Positions 28,711 through 36,871 of a stretch of DNA of 64,000 nt are shown here, one piece after another. The notes beneath the pieces were generated by a model, which worked only from the letters and a program-made list of their open reading frames with translations, made no database searches and had not been told where the DNA came from. Every line of letters starts with the position of its first letter. The first letter of the stretch is position 1. Source of the DNA: Anaerobacillus alkaliphilus. Lineage in GTDB: Bacteria > Bacillota > Bacilli > Bacillales > Anaerobacillaceae. Location of the stretch: positions 992,001-1,056,000 of the forward strand of contig NZ_QOUX01000046.1 in assembly GCF_004116265.1 (NCBI RefSeq). The letters are read 5' to 3'. Both the position numbers and the translations under genes were made by a program.

Positions 28711-29337
28711 TTACCAACGTATAGTAGATAGTGCTGTTAACAGACTTTGTTGTTCAGAAACACTTATATCCCAACTAGAAACTTCTTGCCTAATCGTCGT
28801 GAGATTGCCATATCCTTTTACAAATCCGTTTAATCTTGCGACCAAGGTTGAATTGTGAAATCTTTCTATACTTGGATACACTTCCATTAACCTTTTTACT
28901 GCTATTGGGTATCTTTTTAAATAATATTTTTGATGATAATCCTCGGCTAGTGTAAAACCATTATATGGCACAATCTCTGTTTGTATTTCTTGCTGAAGAT
29001 TATTCTCTATCTTTTTTTTGACAACTTCAATTGCTTTTTTTTGAGATTGATCATGATAAAAAAGGATTGAGATGTATTGTCTCCCTTTGTAATTGCCGCG
29101 ATTTGGATTGTGATTGTGCCAAAAAAATGTAAGTATCTCTTCATACGATATAGACTTTGGATCAAACTCTAGCTCAAGTGCCTCAGTATGATCGCCCATT
29201 TTTTTATAAGTAGGATTACATGTGGTTCCACCTGCATAGCCAACACGAGTCCTTAAAACACCACTAAGATGCCCGAACCGAGCATCAGGTCCCCAAAATC
29301 ACCCCATCCCAAACGTTGCAATACTTTTTTCCCTCAT
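28711..29337 (-). CDS. msrA: Peptide-methionine (S)-S-oxide reductase MsrA, selenocysteine-containing (in-frame TGA at 29299-29301)
   Basis: Repairs oxidised methionine in proteins. Read with the TGA as selenocysteine, the product is 208 residues and begins MREKSIATFGMGUFWGPDAR. The MsrA active site GCFWG is GUFWG, with Sec13 replacing the catalytic Cys. The rest is canonical and intact: RTRVGYAGGTT, NPTY, GDHTEALE, and NHNPNRGNYKGRQYISILF. The frame is open on both sides of the single TGA. Starting 12 bases after the TGA, a 7-bp hairpin with loop GGUUC matches bacterial SECIS position and loop type. The only other redox residue is Cys40. ATG 29337 has a weak GGTG site eight bases upstream; GTG 29346 is an alternative start. 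An automated caller would start it at Met47 and lose the active site. Confidence 0.88.
29268..29301 (-). promoter_or_regulatory. SECIS-like element of msrA (UGA plus downstream hairpin)
   Basis: The UGA codon at 29299-29301 is followed by a hairpin at 29268-29286: GAUGCUC and GGGCAUC pair over seven bases (one U-G wobble) around the loop GGUUC. The loop starts 22 bases after the first U of UGA. The E. coli fdhF loop GGUCU starts at 21. This is the site where SelB would bind. Confidence 0.8.
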
Positions 29338-29546
29338 AACTGTCACACCAACTTTCTTTAACTTTTTGTTTCATTAGTATTCGTTAGTGTAGCTTTTTAA
29401 TTTACTATGCCAAGAGCAATTTTTAAAAACAAACAATAATAAACTATTATCCCATAATCTTCAAATGATTGTTCGAGCTTTTTCTAGATGTTTAAAGCCA
29501 ATCTGTGATAAAATGCTCAAAAAGCCAAGATTCAGGGGGAAGAAAC

Positions 29547-30563
29547 ATGATTGATTTACGAAGTGATACAATTACAAGACCAACGCAAAAAATGCGTGAG
29601 GCTATGTATAAAGCAGAAGTTGGCGATGATGTATATGGAGAAGATCCAACCATTAATCAATTGGAAACATTAGCGGCAGAAATGTTAGGAAAAGAAGCTG
29701 CCTTGTTTGTAACAAGTGGAACTCAAGGAAATCAAATTGCTGTGCTTACTCATTGTAGACAAGGGGACGAAATCATTTTAGACGAAGACTCGCACATTGT
29801 TTATTATGAAGGTGGTGCCATTTCCGCGTTTGCAGGTGTCCAACCCCGTACAATTAAGTCAAATGCCGGAATGATTGATCCTGAAAAACTTAGACTAGCG
29901 ATTCGGACAAATGATATTCATTTTCCTGATACAACGCTTATTTGCTTAGAAAATACCCATAACCGTGGAGGTGGGGCTGTCATACCACCTAGCCATATGA
30001 AAGAATTATTTGCCATTGCACAAGAACATAATGTTCCAATCCACCTAGACGGTGCACGTCTCTTCAATGCAGCTGTTGCCTTAGGTGAACCGTTAACAGC
30101 TTTTACCCAATACACAACAACGGTTCAAGTTTGCTTATCAAAAGGGCTAGGTGCTCCAGTTGGTTCTATTTTAGCAGGATCAAAAGAATTTATTGATAAA
30201 GCTCGTAAGTGGCGAAAACGATTGGGCGGTGGGTTGAGGCAAGCTGGAATATTAGGGGCGGCTGGCTTGATCGCTTTAACAGAGATGATAGATCGTTTAG
30301 CTGTAGATCACGATCATGCAAAACGTCTAGCAGAAGGAATTAGCAAACATCCACTATTAGAGGTTGTTAATAGTGTCGACACGAACATTGTTTTAGTTGA
30401 TATAACGAGAACAGGAAAAGACTCTGCTCAGTTTATTGAAGAATTAAAAGAAGTAGGAATACTTGCTGTAGGTTTTGGTCCGACAACTGTTCGGTTTACC
30501 ACACATTATGATTTAAGTAGTGAACAAATTGAGCAAGCTATAGATAAGGTTGTAAGTCTGTAG
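29547..30563 (+). CDS. ltaE: Low-specificity L-threonine aldolase
   Basis: A PLP enzyme that splits threonine (and allo-threonine) into glycine and acetaldehyde, 338 residues. The N-terminus [19 protein letters not shown] is the family signature. [10 protein letters not shown] follows, the cofactor-contacting DGARLFNA is present, and the PLP lysine is in [15 protein letters not shown] 29547 is chosen because GGGGGAAG precedes it and the family starts there; the in-frame upstream ATG lacks a site. It is divergent from msrA. Confidence 0.93.
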   Translation: MIDLRSDTITRPTQKMREAMYKAEVGDDVYGEDPTINQLETLAAEMLGKEAALFVTSGTQGNQIAVLTHCRQGDEIILDEDSHIVYYEGGAISAFAGVQPRTIKSNAGMIDPEKLRLAIRTNDIHFPDTTLICLENTHNRGGGAVIPPSHMKELFAIAQEHNVPIHLDGARLFNAAVALGEPLTAFTQYTTTVQVCLSKGLGAPVGSILAGSKEFIDKARKWRKRLGGGLRQAGILGAAGLIALTEMIDRLAVDHDHAKRLAEGISKHPLLEVVNSVDTNIVLVDITRTGKDSAQFIEELKEVGILAVGFGPTTVRFTTHYDLSSEQIEQAIDKVVSL

Positions 30564-30606
30564 TGGTACTAAAAAACACTAATTATGTTAAGTAGAGAGG
30601 AATATT

Positions 30607-31560
30607 ATGAATAAGTTAAATGAACAAATCCCAATTATGTTTGGTGAGAAAAGATACCATTCGTGGAGCTTTCATCTGCGCCAGCAGTTTGGGCAGAAAA
30701 TATTTAAAGTTCCGCTAGATGCAGGTTTTGATTGTCCAAATCGAGATGGAAAGGTTGCTAGTGGCGGCTGTACATTCTGTAGTGAACGAGGCTCAGGTGA
30801 TTTTGCTGGTGACAGAAAAGATGACCTTGTAACACAATTTAACACCATTAAAGCTAAGATGCACGAAAAGTGGCCTAATGGTAAATATTTAGGTTATTTT
30901 CAAGCATATACCAATACCTATGCACCTGTAGAACAGTTAAGAGAAATGTACGAAGTTATTTTAGAGCAAGAAGGTGTCGTAGGTTTGTCAATTGCTACTA
31001 GACCTGATTGCTTACCAGATGACGTCGTAGAATATTTAGGCGAGCTAAACAAAAGAACTTATCTTTGGGTGGAATTAGGATTACAAACTGTTCACCAACG
31101 AACTGCTGATTTAATTAATAGAGCCCACGACTATCAAACATATGTTGAGGGAGTAGAAAAACTAAGAAAACATAACATTCGAATTTGCTCCCATATTATC
31201 AATGGTTTGCCATTAGAGAATTATGACATGATGATGGAAACAGCGAAAGAAGTTGCAAAATTAGATGTTCAAGGGATTAAAATACACCTACTTCATCTAC
31301 TTAAGAAAACTCCAATGGTAAAACAGTATGAAAAAGGGATGCTCGAGTTTATGAGTGCACAAGACTATATTAAATTGGTTTGTGATCAGTTAGAAGTTCT
31401 TCCGCCCGACATGATCGTCCACCGTTTAACGGGTGATGGTCCTGCAGATTTAATGATTGGACCAATGTGGAGTTTAAACAAATGGGAAGTACTGAACGGA
31501 ATAGAGGCTGAATTGAAAAACAGAAACAGCTGGCAAGGTAAGCACTATCAAAGGGGGTAA
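30607..31560 (+). CDS. ytqA: Radical SAM protein YtqA (TIGR01212 type), tRNA wobble uridine modification
   Basis: A 317-residue radical SAM enzyme. The cluster cysteines lie in FDCPNRDGKVASGGCTFC, with the wider spacing of this family, followed by GSGDFAGD. VGLSIATRPDCLPDDV and LWVELGLQT are typical of the barrel. Recent work, as I recall it, names the B. subtilis protein MnmL. It is proposed to act with YtqB (MnmM) in making 5-methylaminomethyl-2-thiouridine at tRNA position 34. The adjacent overlapping ytqB gene fits that. AGAGAGG precedes the ATG. Confidence 0.9.
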   Translation: MNKLNEQIPIMFGEKRYHSWSFHLRQQFGQKIFKVPLDAGFDCPNRDGKVASGGCTFCSERGSGDFAGDRKDDLVTQFNTIKAKMHEKWPNGKYLGYFQAYTNTYAPVEQLREMYEVILEQEGVVGLSIATRPDCLPDDVVEYLGELNKRTYLWVELGLQTVHQRTADLINRAHDYQTYVEGVEKLRKHNIRICSHIINGLPLENYDMMMETAKEVAKLDVQGIKIHLLHLLKKTPMVKQYEKGMLEFMSAQDYIKLVCDQLEVLPPDMIVHRLTGDGPADLMIGPMWSLNKWEVLNGIEAELKNRNSWQGKHYQRG

Positions 31561-32138
31561 TGGTATTGAAGGTCTTAGGAATTCTCCCTTTTGCTAGACA
31601 ACTCCTGACAAATGCCGTTTCTCTAGGTGACTCTGTTATCGACGGAACGGCAGGAAACGGTCATGATACGTTATTTCTAGCTCAACTCGTAGGAAAAACG
31701 GGTCACGTGTTTGCGTTTGACATCCAGGAACAAGCTATTCTAAGTACAAAAGAACGTCTAGAAACTAACGATGCTCTCTCTCAAGTAACTCTATACCAAC
31801 AAGGTCACGAAGCAGTTAAAGAGCTATTACCTACATCATCTAGAGGTAATATTGCCGGTGCCATCTTTAACCTTGGCTACCTTCCTGGTGGAGACAAAGC
31901 GATTGTGACCAAACCTGATACAACTTTACTTGCTATTACCGATATTTTTTCTATGCTTAAAAAAGGTGGAATCATCGTATTAGTTATTTACTATGGTCAT
32001 GAAGAAGGAAAATTAGAAAAAGACGAAGTGTTAAACTTTGTTAGTAAGATCGATCAAACGGAAGCCCATGTCTTAAGTTATCAATTTTTAAATCAAAAGA
32101 ATAATCCACCTTTTATCGTTGCGATTGAAAAACGATAA
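31560..32138 (+). CDS. ytqB: SAM-dependent methyltransferase YtqB (MnmM type)
   Basis: A 192-residue Rossmann-fold methyltransferase with the SAM-binding motif VIDGTAGNGHDTLFLA and later IFNLGYLPGGDK. This matches the rRNA_methylase-like family of B. subtilis YtqB, reported to methylate the nm5 group at tRNA U34 (MnmM). The ATG overlaps the ytqA stop (TAATG), so the two are coupled. A TTG two codons in has better spacing from GGGGG and could be the real start. A bidirectional terminator follows. Confidence 0.9.
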   Translation: MVLKVLGILPFARQLLTNAVSLGDSVIDGTAGNGHDTLFLAQLVGKTGHVFAFDIQEQAILSTKERLETNDALSQVTLYQQGHEAVKELLPTSSRGNIAGAIFNLGYLPGGDKAIVTKPDTTLLAITDIFSMLKKGGIIVLVIYYGHEEGKLEKDEVLNFVSKIDQTEAHVLSYQFLNQKNNPPFIVAIEKR

Positions 32139-32141
32139 AAA

Positions 32142-32176
32142 ATAGGAGGCTGACTTATGTCAGCCTCTTTCCTTTT
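32142..32176. terminator. Bidirectional terminator between ytqB and the YjcZ-like gene
   Basis: A 9-bp perfect stem GAGGCTGAC/GTCAGCCTC with a TTAT loop and T/A tracts on both sides. Confidence 0.9.
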
Positions 32177-32181
32177 AATAA

Positions 32182-32538
32182 TTAAACTGTTGGTGTTACC
32201 CAAGCCGTTCCAATGATCACCAACAAAATAAACAATACAACGATTAACGCAAAGCCACGTCCGCCTCCATGCATAGGAGCTGCAGGAGCTACAGGCATTG
32301 CACCGTATCCACATCCTGTTACAGGAGCCGCACCATAGCCTGCGCCGTGCATAGGGCCTGCTCCGAATCCAGCGCCGTGCATAGGAGCTGCTCCAAAGCC
32401 AGCGCCGTACGTAGGCGTTGCCGCACCATAAGCTGCGCCCGCTGCCGCACCCGCTAAAGGAGCTGCAGGGCCTGCAAATGGAGCTGCAGCAAAGCCAGCT
32501 GCTGTACCTGCAGCTGCACCAGTTACCGGTCCAAACAT
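32182..32538 (-). CDS. YjcZ-like protein with Gly/Ala-rich repeats and C-terminal membrane segment
   Basis: A 118-residue protein. Residues 1-85 are Gly/Ala/Pro repeats with a recurring M-H-G-A-G-F/Y-G-A block (for example PMHGAGFGAGPMHGAGYGA). The end, GRGFALIVVLFILLVIIGTAWV, is the short hydrophobic tail typical of the YjcZ/SscA group of small sporulation proteins of bacilli. Usual members have 30-50 residues, so the repeat-rich N-terminus is an unusual extension. ATG 32538 follows AAGGTGG by seven bases. A forespore role is inferred from family only. Confidence 0.75.
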   Translation of the reverse strand: MFGPVTGAAAGTAAGFAAAPFAGPAAPLAGAAAGAAYGAATPTYGAGFGAAPMHGAGFGAGPMHGAGYGAAPVTGCGYGAMPVAPAAPMHGGGRGFALIVVLFILLVIIGTAWVTPTV

Positions 32539-32662
32539 TCTAACACCACCTTCCCTGTTACATAATTCTAACCTATGCAATCAGGGAGAAATCTGAGTTA
32601 GGTATGAGCGGAATTTCGGCAAAAAAAACTAGGAACCCTTTAATACCGGGCTTGAATTGCTC

Positions 32663-33472
32663 TTAATTATACATATTTTTACCGTAAAAGATCTCATCCA
32701 TTTCCATTGTAAGCTTCTGTGTAATTTCTTCAGCTTCTTCTCTAGCTAATTTGTCTTTTTTATATCCAAACAGATAATTATCTAAATCAAATTCTTTTAA
32801 TTTACATTTAGTATGAAAGATATTCTCTTGATAAACATTTACATCAATCATATCAAACAGGTTTTTCACATCATCCGGAATGTAATTTTGGATTGAATTT
32901 ATTTCATGATCAATAAACAGCTTATGGCCACTAATATCTCTCGTAAAACCACGAACACGGTAATCAATTGTCATCACATCTGTTTCAAAAGAATGGATTA
33001 AATAATTCAGTGCTTTTAATGGTGAAATCTCTCCACATGTGGAAACATCAACATCTGCTCTAAACGTACTTATTCCTTCATCAGGGTGGTATTCTGGATA
33101 CGTATGAACCGTTATATGACTTTTATCTAATTGCATAACAACATTATCTGGGAGCGGACCAGGTGATTCCTCAAACTGACTTGTTGGTACTTCTACTACC
33201 GGTTCCTCGGAAATAAGCATTGTCACACTTGCTCCTTGAGGAACATAGTCCTGTTGCGCAATATTTAACACATGTGCACCAATAATATCAGAAACGGTGT
33301 TTAGTATATGAGTCAACCTTTCTGCACTGTATTGCTCATCAATATACTCTATGTAAGCTTCACGCTCTTCTTTTGTCCTAGTATAGCAAACATCATACAT
33401 ATTGAAGCTTAGTGATTTTGTTAAATTATTGAACCCATGCAAGGTAATTCTCTGCTCTGGTGTAAGTTTCAT
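32663..33472 (-). CDS. speD: S-adenosylmethionine decarboxylase, E. coli-type (SpeD class 1A)
   Basis: Supplies decarboxylated AdoMet for spermidine synthesis. The 269-residue proenzyme should cleave itself at Lys117-Ser118 ([13 protein letters not shown]), turning the serine into the pyruvoyl cofactor. [33 protein letters not shown] and [12 protein letters not shown]-like regions (here [19 protein letters not shown]) closely follow E. coli SpeD. The usual Bacillus enzyme (SpeH) is only about 125 residues, so this is a different class. No speE lies beside it. ATG 33472 has GGGAG seven bases upstream. Confidence 0.93.
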   Translation of the reverse strand: MKLTPEQRITLHGFNNLTKSLSFNMYDVCYTRTKEEREAYIEYIDEQYSAERLTHILNTVSDIIGAHVLNIAQQDYVPQGASVTMLISEEPVVEVPTSQFEESPGPLPDNVVMQLDKSHITVHTYPEYHPDEGISTFRADVDVSTCGEISPLKALNYLIHSFETDVMTIDYRVRGFTRDISGHKLFIDHEINSIQNYIPDDVKNLFDMIDVNVYQENIFHTKCKLKEFDLDNYLFGYKKDKLAREEAEEITQKLTMEMDEIFYGKNMYN

Positions 33473-33593
33473 GAAAAAACTCCCCTTACTAAGTAGTTTG
33501 TTCAGTCTAAGTATTATTATCTTACCCATTGCTTAATGAAAAACTCAATTTCCTATGAAATTTTTGATTGGTTTTCTCAGATCATTTTGGATG

Positions 33594-33632
33594 AAAAAAA
33601 AAGCTTAGAGAAATAAATTGATCCTCTAAGCC
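33594..33632 (-). terminator. Terminator of ytpB
   Basis: GCTTAGAG and CTCTAAGC arms, followed on the minus strand by a nine-base T run. Confidence 0.85.
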
Positions 33633-33637
33633 TCATA

Positions 33638-34696
33638 CTATTTTTTTAACCTTCGATAAAGCCAACCATTGATATAGAAAAACATTGTTGAACCTCCACC
33701 AATGCGAATTAATCGTTTAGCTAGTTCTCTCACGTTTCTTTGTTTCCGTACCTTTTCATCGGCTAAGTAAATCGCTAATAAACCTTTATTAATAAAATAA
33801 TGGAATGATTGGTGTGGCATACTCTGAATACTTAAATCTGCTTTTTTAGCAAAATGCTCTAGCCTTTCAATTAAATGCTGTTCATCATCATAGTAAAAGC
33901 AAAAATTCAAATCTCCACCTTGTCGATCTTCTTCTTGATCGATGAAATAGTCGAGTAAAATATGCAGGCCTTGAACCCAAGGAAAGTAACTTTCCTTGAC
34001 CTTTTGAGCTTCTTCTCTTGTAAAACCTTCGCTTGTAGCATAGGCGACTAAACAAAATATACCTAATGTAGAGCCTGAACACGCTGAGAACTCATACCAA
34101 CTCATTGGAGGTAGTTGGTTTCTATGGGTATTAAACCAGTTTTCTAGTCTGGGTACACGTTCGTCCACTTTCACATGTTTATGTACTTGAAGGTCACAGT
34201 AATATTCCGCAAGCTCGATAATCTGTTCACCTATATTCTCATATGATGGTAAACTCTGAAGTACTTGCTGACATGTTCGTACCAACTCCTGTAAATAGCC
34301 GCCATCGTTTTGTTCTTCACGATAGCGGTAATAATTTTCTAAAGGAGCATTTGCTGTAAGTGCGTGTAGCATCGAATTATGTAAAGTACGAAAATCTCTA
34401 GGATCAAGAGATGTGCTCCTGTCACATAAATTATCTAAGTAATCACTAATTGTTTGATAAGCAACGATAAACTCAATGGTTTTATCAATATCTGCTTTAG
34501 CTAACAATCCGTAGATACTCCCACCCTCACAATGAAAGGTTTTTGTTTCAATACTTGCTAAGGCTTGTTTTCGTAATTCTGGATCAGGGATATCATCCGC
34601 CTTTTGTTTCCAATAATTTAGATTTTGGTGAACTCGCGGCAATACGTCTTTGTAAATTTTCGTCATTAACGTCAAAGGTTGCTTTGGTATACTCAA
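33638..34696 (-). CDS. ytpB: Tetraprenyl-beta-curcumene synthase-like protein YtpB (DUF2600)
   Basis: A 352-residue all-helical protein of the YtpB family. The B. subtilis enzyme cyclises a C35 polyprenyl diphosphate to tetraprenyl-beta-curcumene, a sesquarterpene step. An acidic DYLDNLCDR stretch near residue 90 and DYFIDQEEDRQGG near residue 250 are candidate metal-binding sites. TTG 34696 is chosen because AAAGGAG lies six bases before it and the product then starts SIPKQPLTLM like B. subtilis YtpB; the upstream ATG has no site. It follows ytpA, as in B. subtilis. Confidence 0.88.
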   Translation of the reverse strand: MSIPKQPLTLMTKIYKDVLPRVHQNLNYWKQKADDIPDPELRKQALASIETKTFHCEGGSIYGLLAKADIDKTIEFIVAYQTISDYLDNLCDRSTSLDPRDFRTLHNSMLHALTANAPLENYYRYREEQNDGGYLQELVRTCQQVLQSLPSYENIGEQIIELAEYYCDLQVHKHVKVDERVPRLENWFNTHRNQLPPMSWYEFSACSGSTLGIFCLVAYATSEGFTREEAQKVKESYFPWVQGLHILLDYFIDQEEDRQGGDLNFCFYYDDEQHLIERLEHFAKKADLSIQSMPHQSFHYFINKGLLAIYLADEKVRKQRNVRELAKRLIRIGGGSTMFFYINGWLYRRLKK

Positions 34697-34757
34697 GATA
34701 AACTCCTTTCTAGAAACACTGAGCGCGTCTAAGATATGTCTCATATAAAAATATATT

Positions 34758-35528
34758 TTATAGATGTGACTCCATAAACCCTTTTGCTATCTCAAACACT
34801 GTTTCCTTCTCTGGCTCATTAAATACTTCGTGATACAAACCTGGAAATTCTTTATAATATTTATCGGTTAATGGGACATTATGAAACCAATCTAGTACAG
34901 CAGACTTGTCGACAATTAAATCATCTCCCCCTTGAAGGACTGCAAGTGGAACATTGGGAAAGTTATGAACATCACGGTGACTATTGGCCATTGCAGTTTT
35001 TAATTCCATAAACCAGCGGATTGAAACCTTTTTCACCATATGAATATCTGACTCATCTCTCTTTAGCATCTCTTCACATCGTGTTACTTGTGCAAGGTTA
35101 GTTGCCAAACGTAGTTTCGGAATGAATTTATTAAGGGGAATAGCACTATACTGCAAAAACTTAGATGGTGGATTGACTAAACCTAGACATGGTGAAGATA
35201 GAATAATTGCATTAACGTCTAGTTTTTTTTGAAGCATAGTCTGTATGACGGCTAAACCGCCCATACTATGGCCTAGAAGAAAGATTGGTAAGTGAAATTC
35301 CTGTGCACGTTTATACCACTCTTCTATCGTATCAATATACTCTTGAAAGCTCTCTACATGCCCTCTTGCTTTTGGCTTTCTCCCCTGACCTGGTAAATCT
35401 CCCATGACAACATGAAATCCTTCGTTGATTAACTTCTGGACTAACCATTGATAACGAACATGATGTTCATTTGCTCCATGAACTAACACAAATACCGCTT
35501 TTGCGTCTTTACTCTCCCAAACCCACAT
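34758..35528 (-). CDS. ytpA: Alpha/beta hydrolase, lysophospholipase YtpA type
   Basis: A 256-residue serine hydrolase. The nucleophile elbow is LLGHSMGG, the oxyanion region is VLVHGANEHHVRY, and the catalytic acid and His lie in LQGGDDLIVD and YHEVFNEPEK. B. subtilis YtpA is a phospholipase linked to bacilysocin formation and is encoded with YtpB, as here. AGGGGG precedes the ATG. The exact lipid substrate is inferred from family. Confidence 0.9.
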   Translation of the reverse strand: MWVWESKDAKAVFVLVHGANEHHVRYQWLVQKLINEGFHVVMGDLPGQGRKPKARGHVESFQEYIDTIEEWYKRAQEFHLPIFLLGHSMGGLAVIQTMLQKKLDVNAIILSSPCLGLVNPPSKFLQYSAIPLNKFIPKLRLATNLAQVTRCEEMLKRDESDIHMVKKVSIRWFMELKTAMANSHRDVHNFPNVPLAVLQGGDDLIVDKSAVLDWFHNVPLTDKYYKEFPGLYHEVFNEPEKETVFEIAKGFMESHL

Positions 35529-35648
35529 ACGATCATCCCCCTATTTACTATCTATTAACTCCTAATTTTGATAAAATTGAGAGTAGTTTCCTTACTATAA
35601 ATATATTGGTACTATAAAAATAACATGACAATCAGGGGGATTCAAATT

Positions 35649-36170
35649 ATGATCTATCCTTATAAAGGAAAATTACCGGAAATTGACGAAACTGCATTTA
35701 TTGCCGATTTCGTTACAGTGACAGGTGATGTAAAAATAGGGGCACACTCAAGCATATGGTTTAACACAGTTATTCGTGGTGACGTATCTCCAACTTTAAT
35801 TGGAGACCGTGTAAATGTCCAAGACAATTGTACACTCCATCAAAGCCCACAATATCCATTAATAATTGAAGACGATGTGACTGTTGGCCACCAAGTACTT
35901 TTACACAGTTGTTGCATTCGTAAAAATGCATTAATAGGGATGGGCTCGATTATTCTTGACGGAGCTGAAATTGGTGAGGGTGCGTTTATCGGAGCAGGTA
36001 GCCTTGTTCCTCAGGGGAAAAAAATTCCTCCTAATACGTTAGCATTTGGTCGCCCTGCCAAAGTCATAAGAGAACTAACTGAGAATGATCTTAATGATAT
36101 GGCAAGAATACGCCGTGAGTATGTAGAAAAAGGTCAATATTATAAAAGTTTGCAAGATGAAGAGAAGTGA
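35649..36170 (+). CDS. ytoA: Gamma-type carbonic anhydrase-like protein YtoA
   Basis: A 173-residue left-handed beta-helix protein made of hexapeptide repeats (for example VTVTGDVKIGAHSSIWFNTV, then IGDRVNVQDNCTLHQ). The three metal-binding histidine positions of gamma carbonic anhydrases appear as LHQS, GHQVLLHSC and nearby. The acidic loop of the Cam archetype is absent, as in the CamH subclass. Activity is not certain. ATG 35649 is preceded by AGGGGG at ten bases. A strong terminator follows. Confidence 0.9.
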   Translation: MIYPYKGKLPEIDETAFIADFVTVTGDVKIGAHSSIWFNTVIRGDVSPTLIGDRVNVQDNCTLHQSPQYPLIIEDDVTVGHQVLLHSCCIRKNALIGMGSIILDGAEIGEGAFIGAGSLVPQGKKIPPNTLAFGRPAKVIRELTENDLNDMARIRREYVEKGQYYKSLQDEEK

Positions 36171-36191
36171 AAGTCATTTTCAATATAATAT

Positions 36192-36235
36192 ACTAGTCTG
36201 AATGTGCGACTTAGCTATTCGGACTAGTTTTTTTG
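36192..36235 (+). terminator. Terminator of ytoA
   Basis: ACTAGTCTGAAT pairs with ATTCGGACTAGT (one G-U), followed by TTTTTTTG. Confidence 0.85.
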
Positions 36236-36302
36236 TATAGGTATGGGTGAGAAGTGAATAGGCACCTTATTGGAATTTCGAAATAAATCTTAATGGACAT
36301 AT

Positions 36303-36751
36303 TTTCCAGTTACTAGGAGGATTCGGTAACCAAGATTGATCTCGTTGCGCATATCTTCCAGTTACTAGGAGGATTCGGTAACCAAGATTGATCCTGCTGC
36401 GCATGTTTTCCAGTTACTAGGAGAATTCGGTAACCAAGATTGTTCTTGCTGCGCGTGTTTTCCAGTTTCTAGGAAGATTTGGTAACCAAGATTGATCTTG
36501 CTGCGTGTGTTTTCCAGTTACTAGGAGAATTTGGTAACCAAGATTGATCTCGTTGCGCATGTTTTCCAGTTGCTAGGAGAATTTGGTAACCAAGATTGAT
36601 CTTGCTGCGCATGTTTTCCAGTTGCTAGGAGAATTCGGTAACCAAGATTGTTCTTGCTGCGCGTGTTTTCCAGTTGCTAGGAGAATTCGGTAACCAAGAT
36701 TGTTCTTGCTGCGCGTGTTTTCCAGTTGCTAGGAGGATTTGGTAACCAAGA
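36303..36751. repeat. Tandem array B: 9 copies of a second 52-bp unit (GGTAACCAAGATT core)
   Basis: GGTAACCAAG occurs at 36325, 36377, 36429, 36481, 36533, 36585, 36637, 36689 and 36741, always exactly 52 bases apart. Each unit contains a TTTTCCAGTTACTAGGAG or TTTTCCAGTTGCTAGGAG half, the GGTAACCAAGATTG core and a CTTGCTGCGCATG or CTTGCTGCGCGTG part. Variation is by single bases. No frame crosses it. The array lies between ytoA and the GerP-like gene (convergent) and is bounded by two hairpins that share ATTCGGACTA. Confidence 0.97.
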
Positions 36752-36785
36752 ATAATATTAACTGTTGATCCATTCCAAAACGCCC

Positions 36786-36826
36786 CTTATTCGGACTACT
36801 TCTGTTGGGAAAGTAGTCCGAATAAA
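36786..36826. terminator. Hairpin at the right edge of array B
   Basis: TTATTCGGACTACTT pairs perfectly with AAGTAGTCCGAATAA over a nine-base loop. It lies downstream of the GerP-like gene on the minus strand and could terminate it, though the T run is weak. Confidence 0.55.
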
Positions 36827-36871
36827 GACCAACTCTAAAATTCTTTCACTTTGCCCTCGCTACCAGTTATT

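Noticed and set aside
28711-29199. Reading msrA as a truncated gene starting at Met 29199, or as a pseudogene with a nonsense mutation
   Set aside because: The stop is exactly at the catalytic Cys codon, coding conservation continues unbroken upstream of it, a SECIS-like hairpin follows, and another Sec gene is present.
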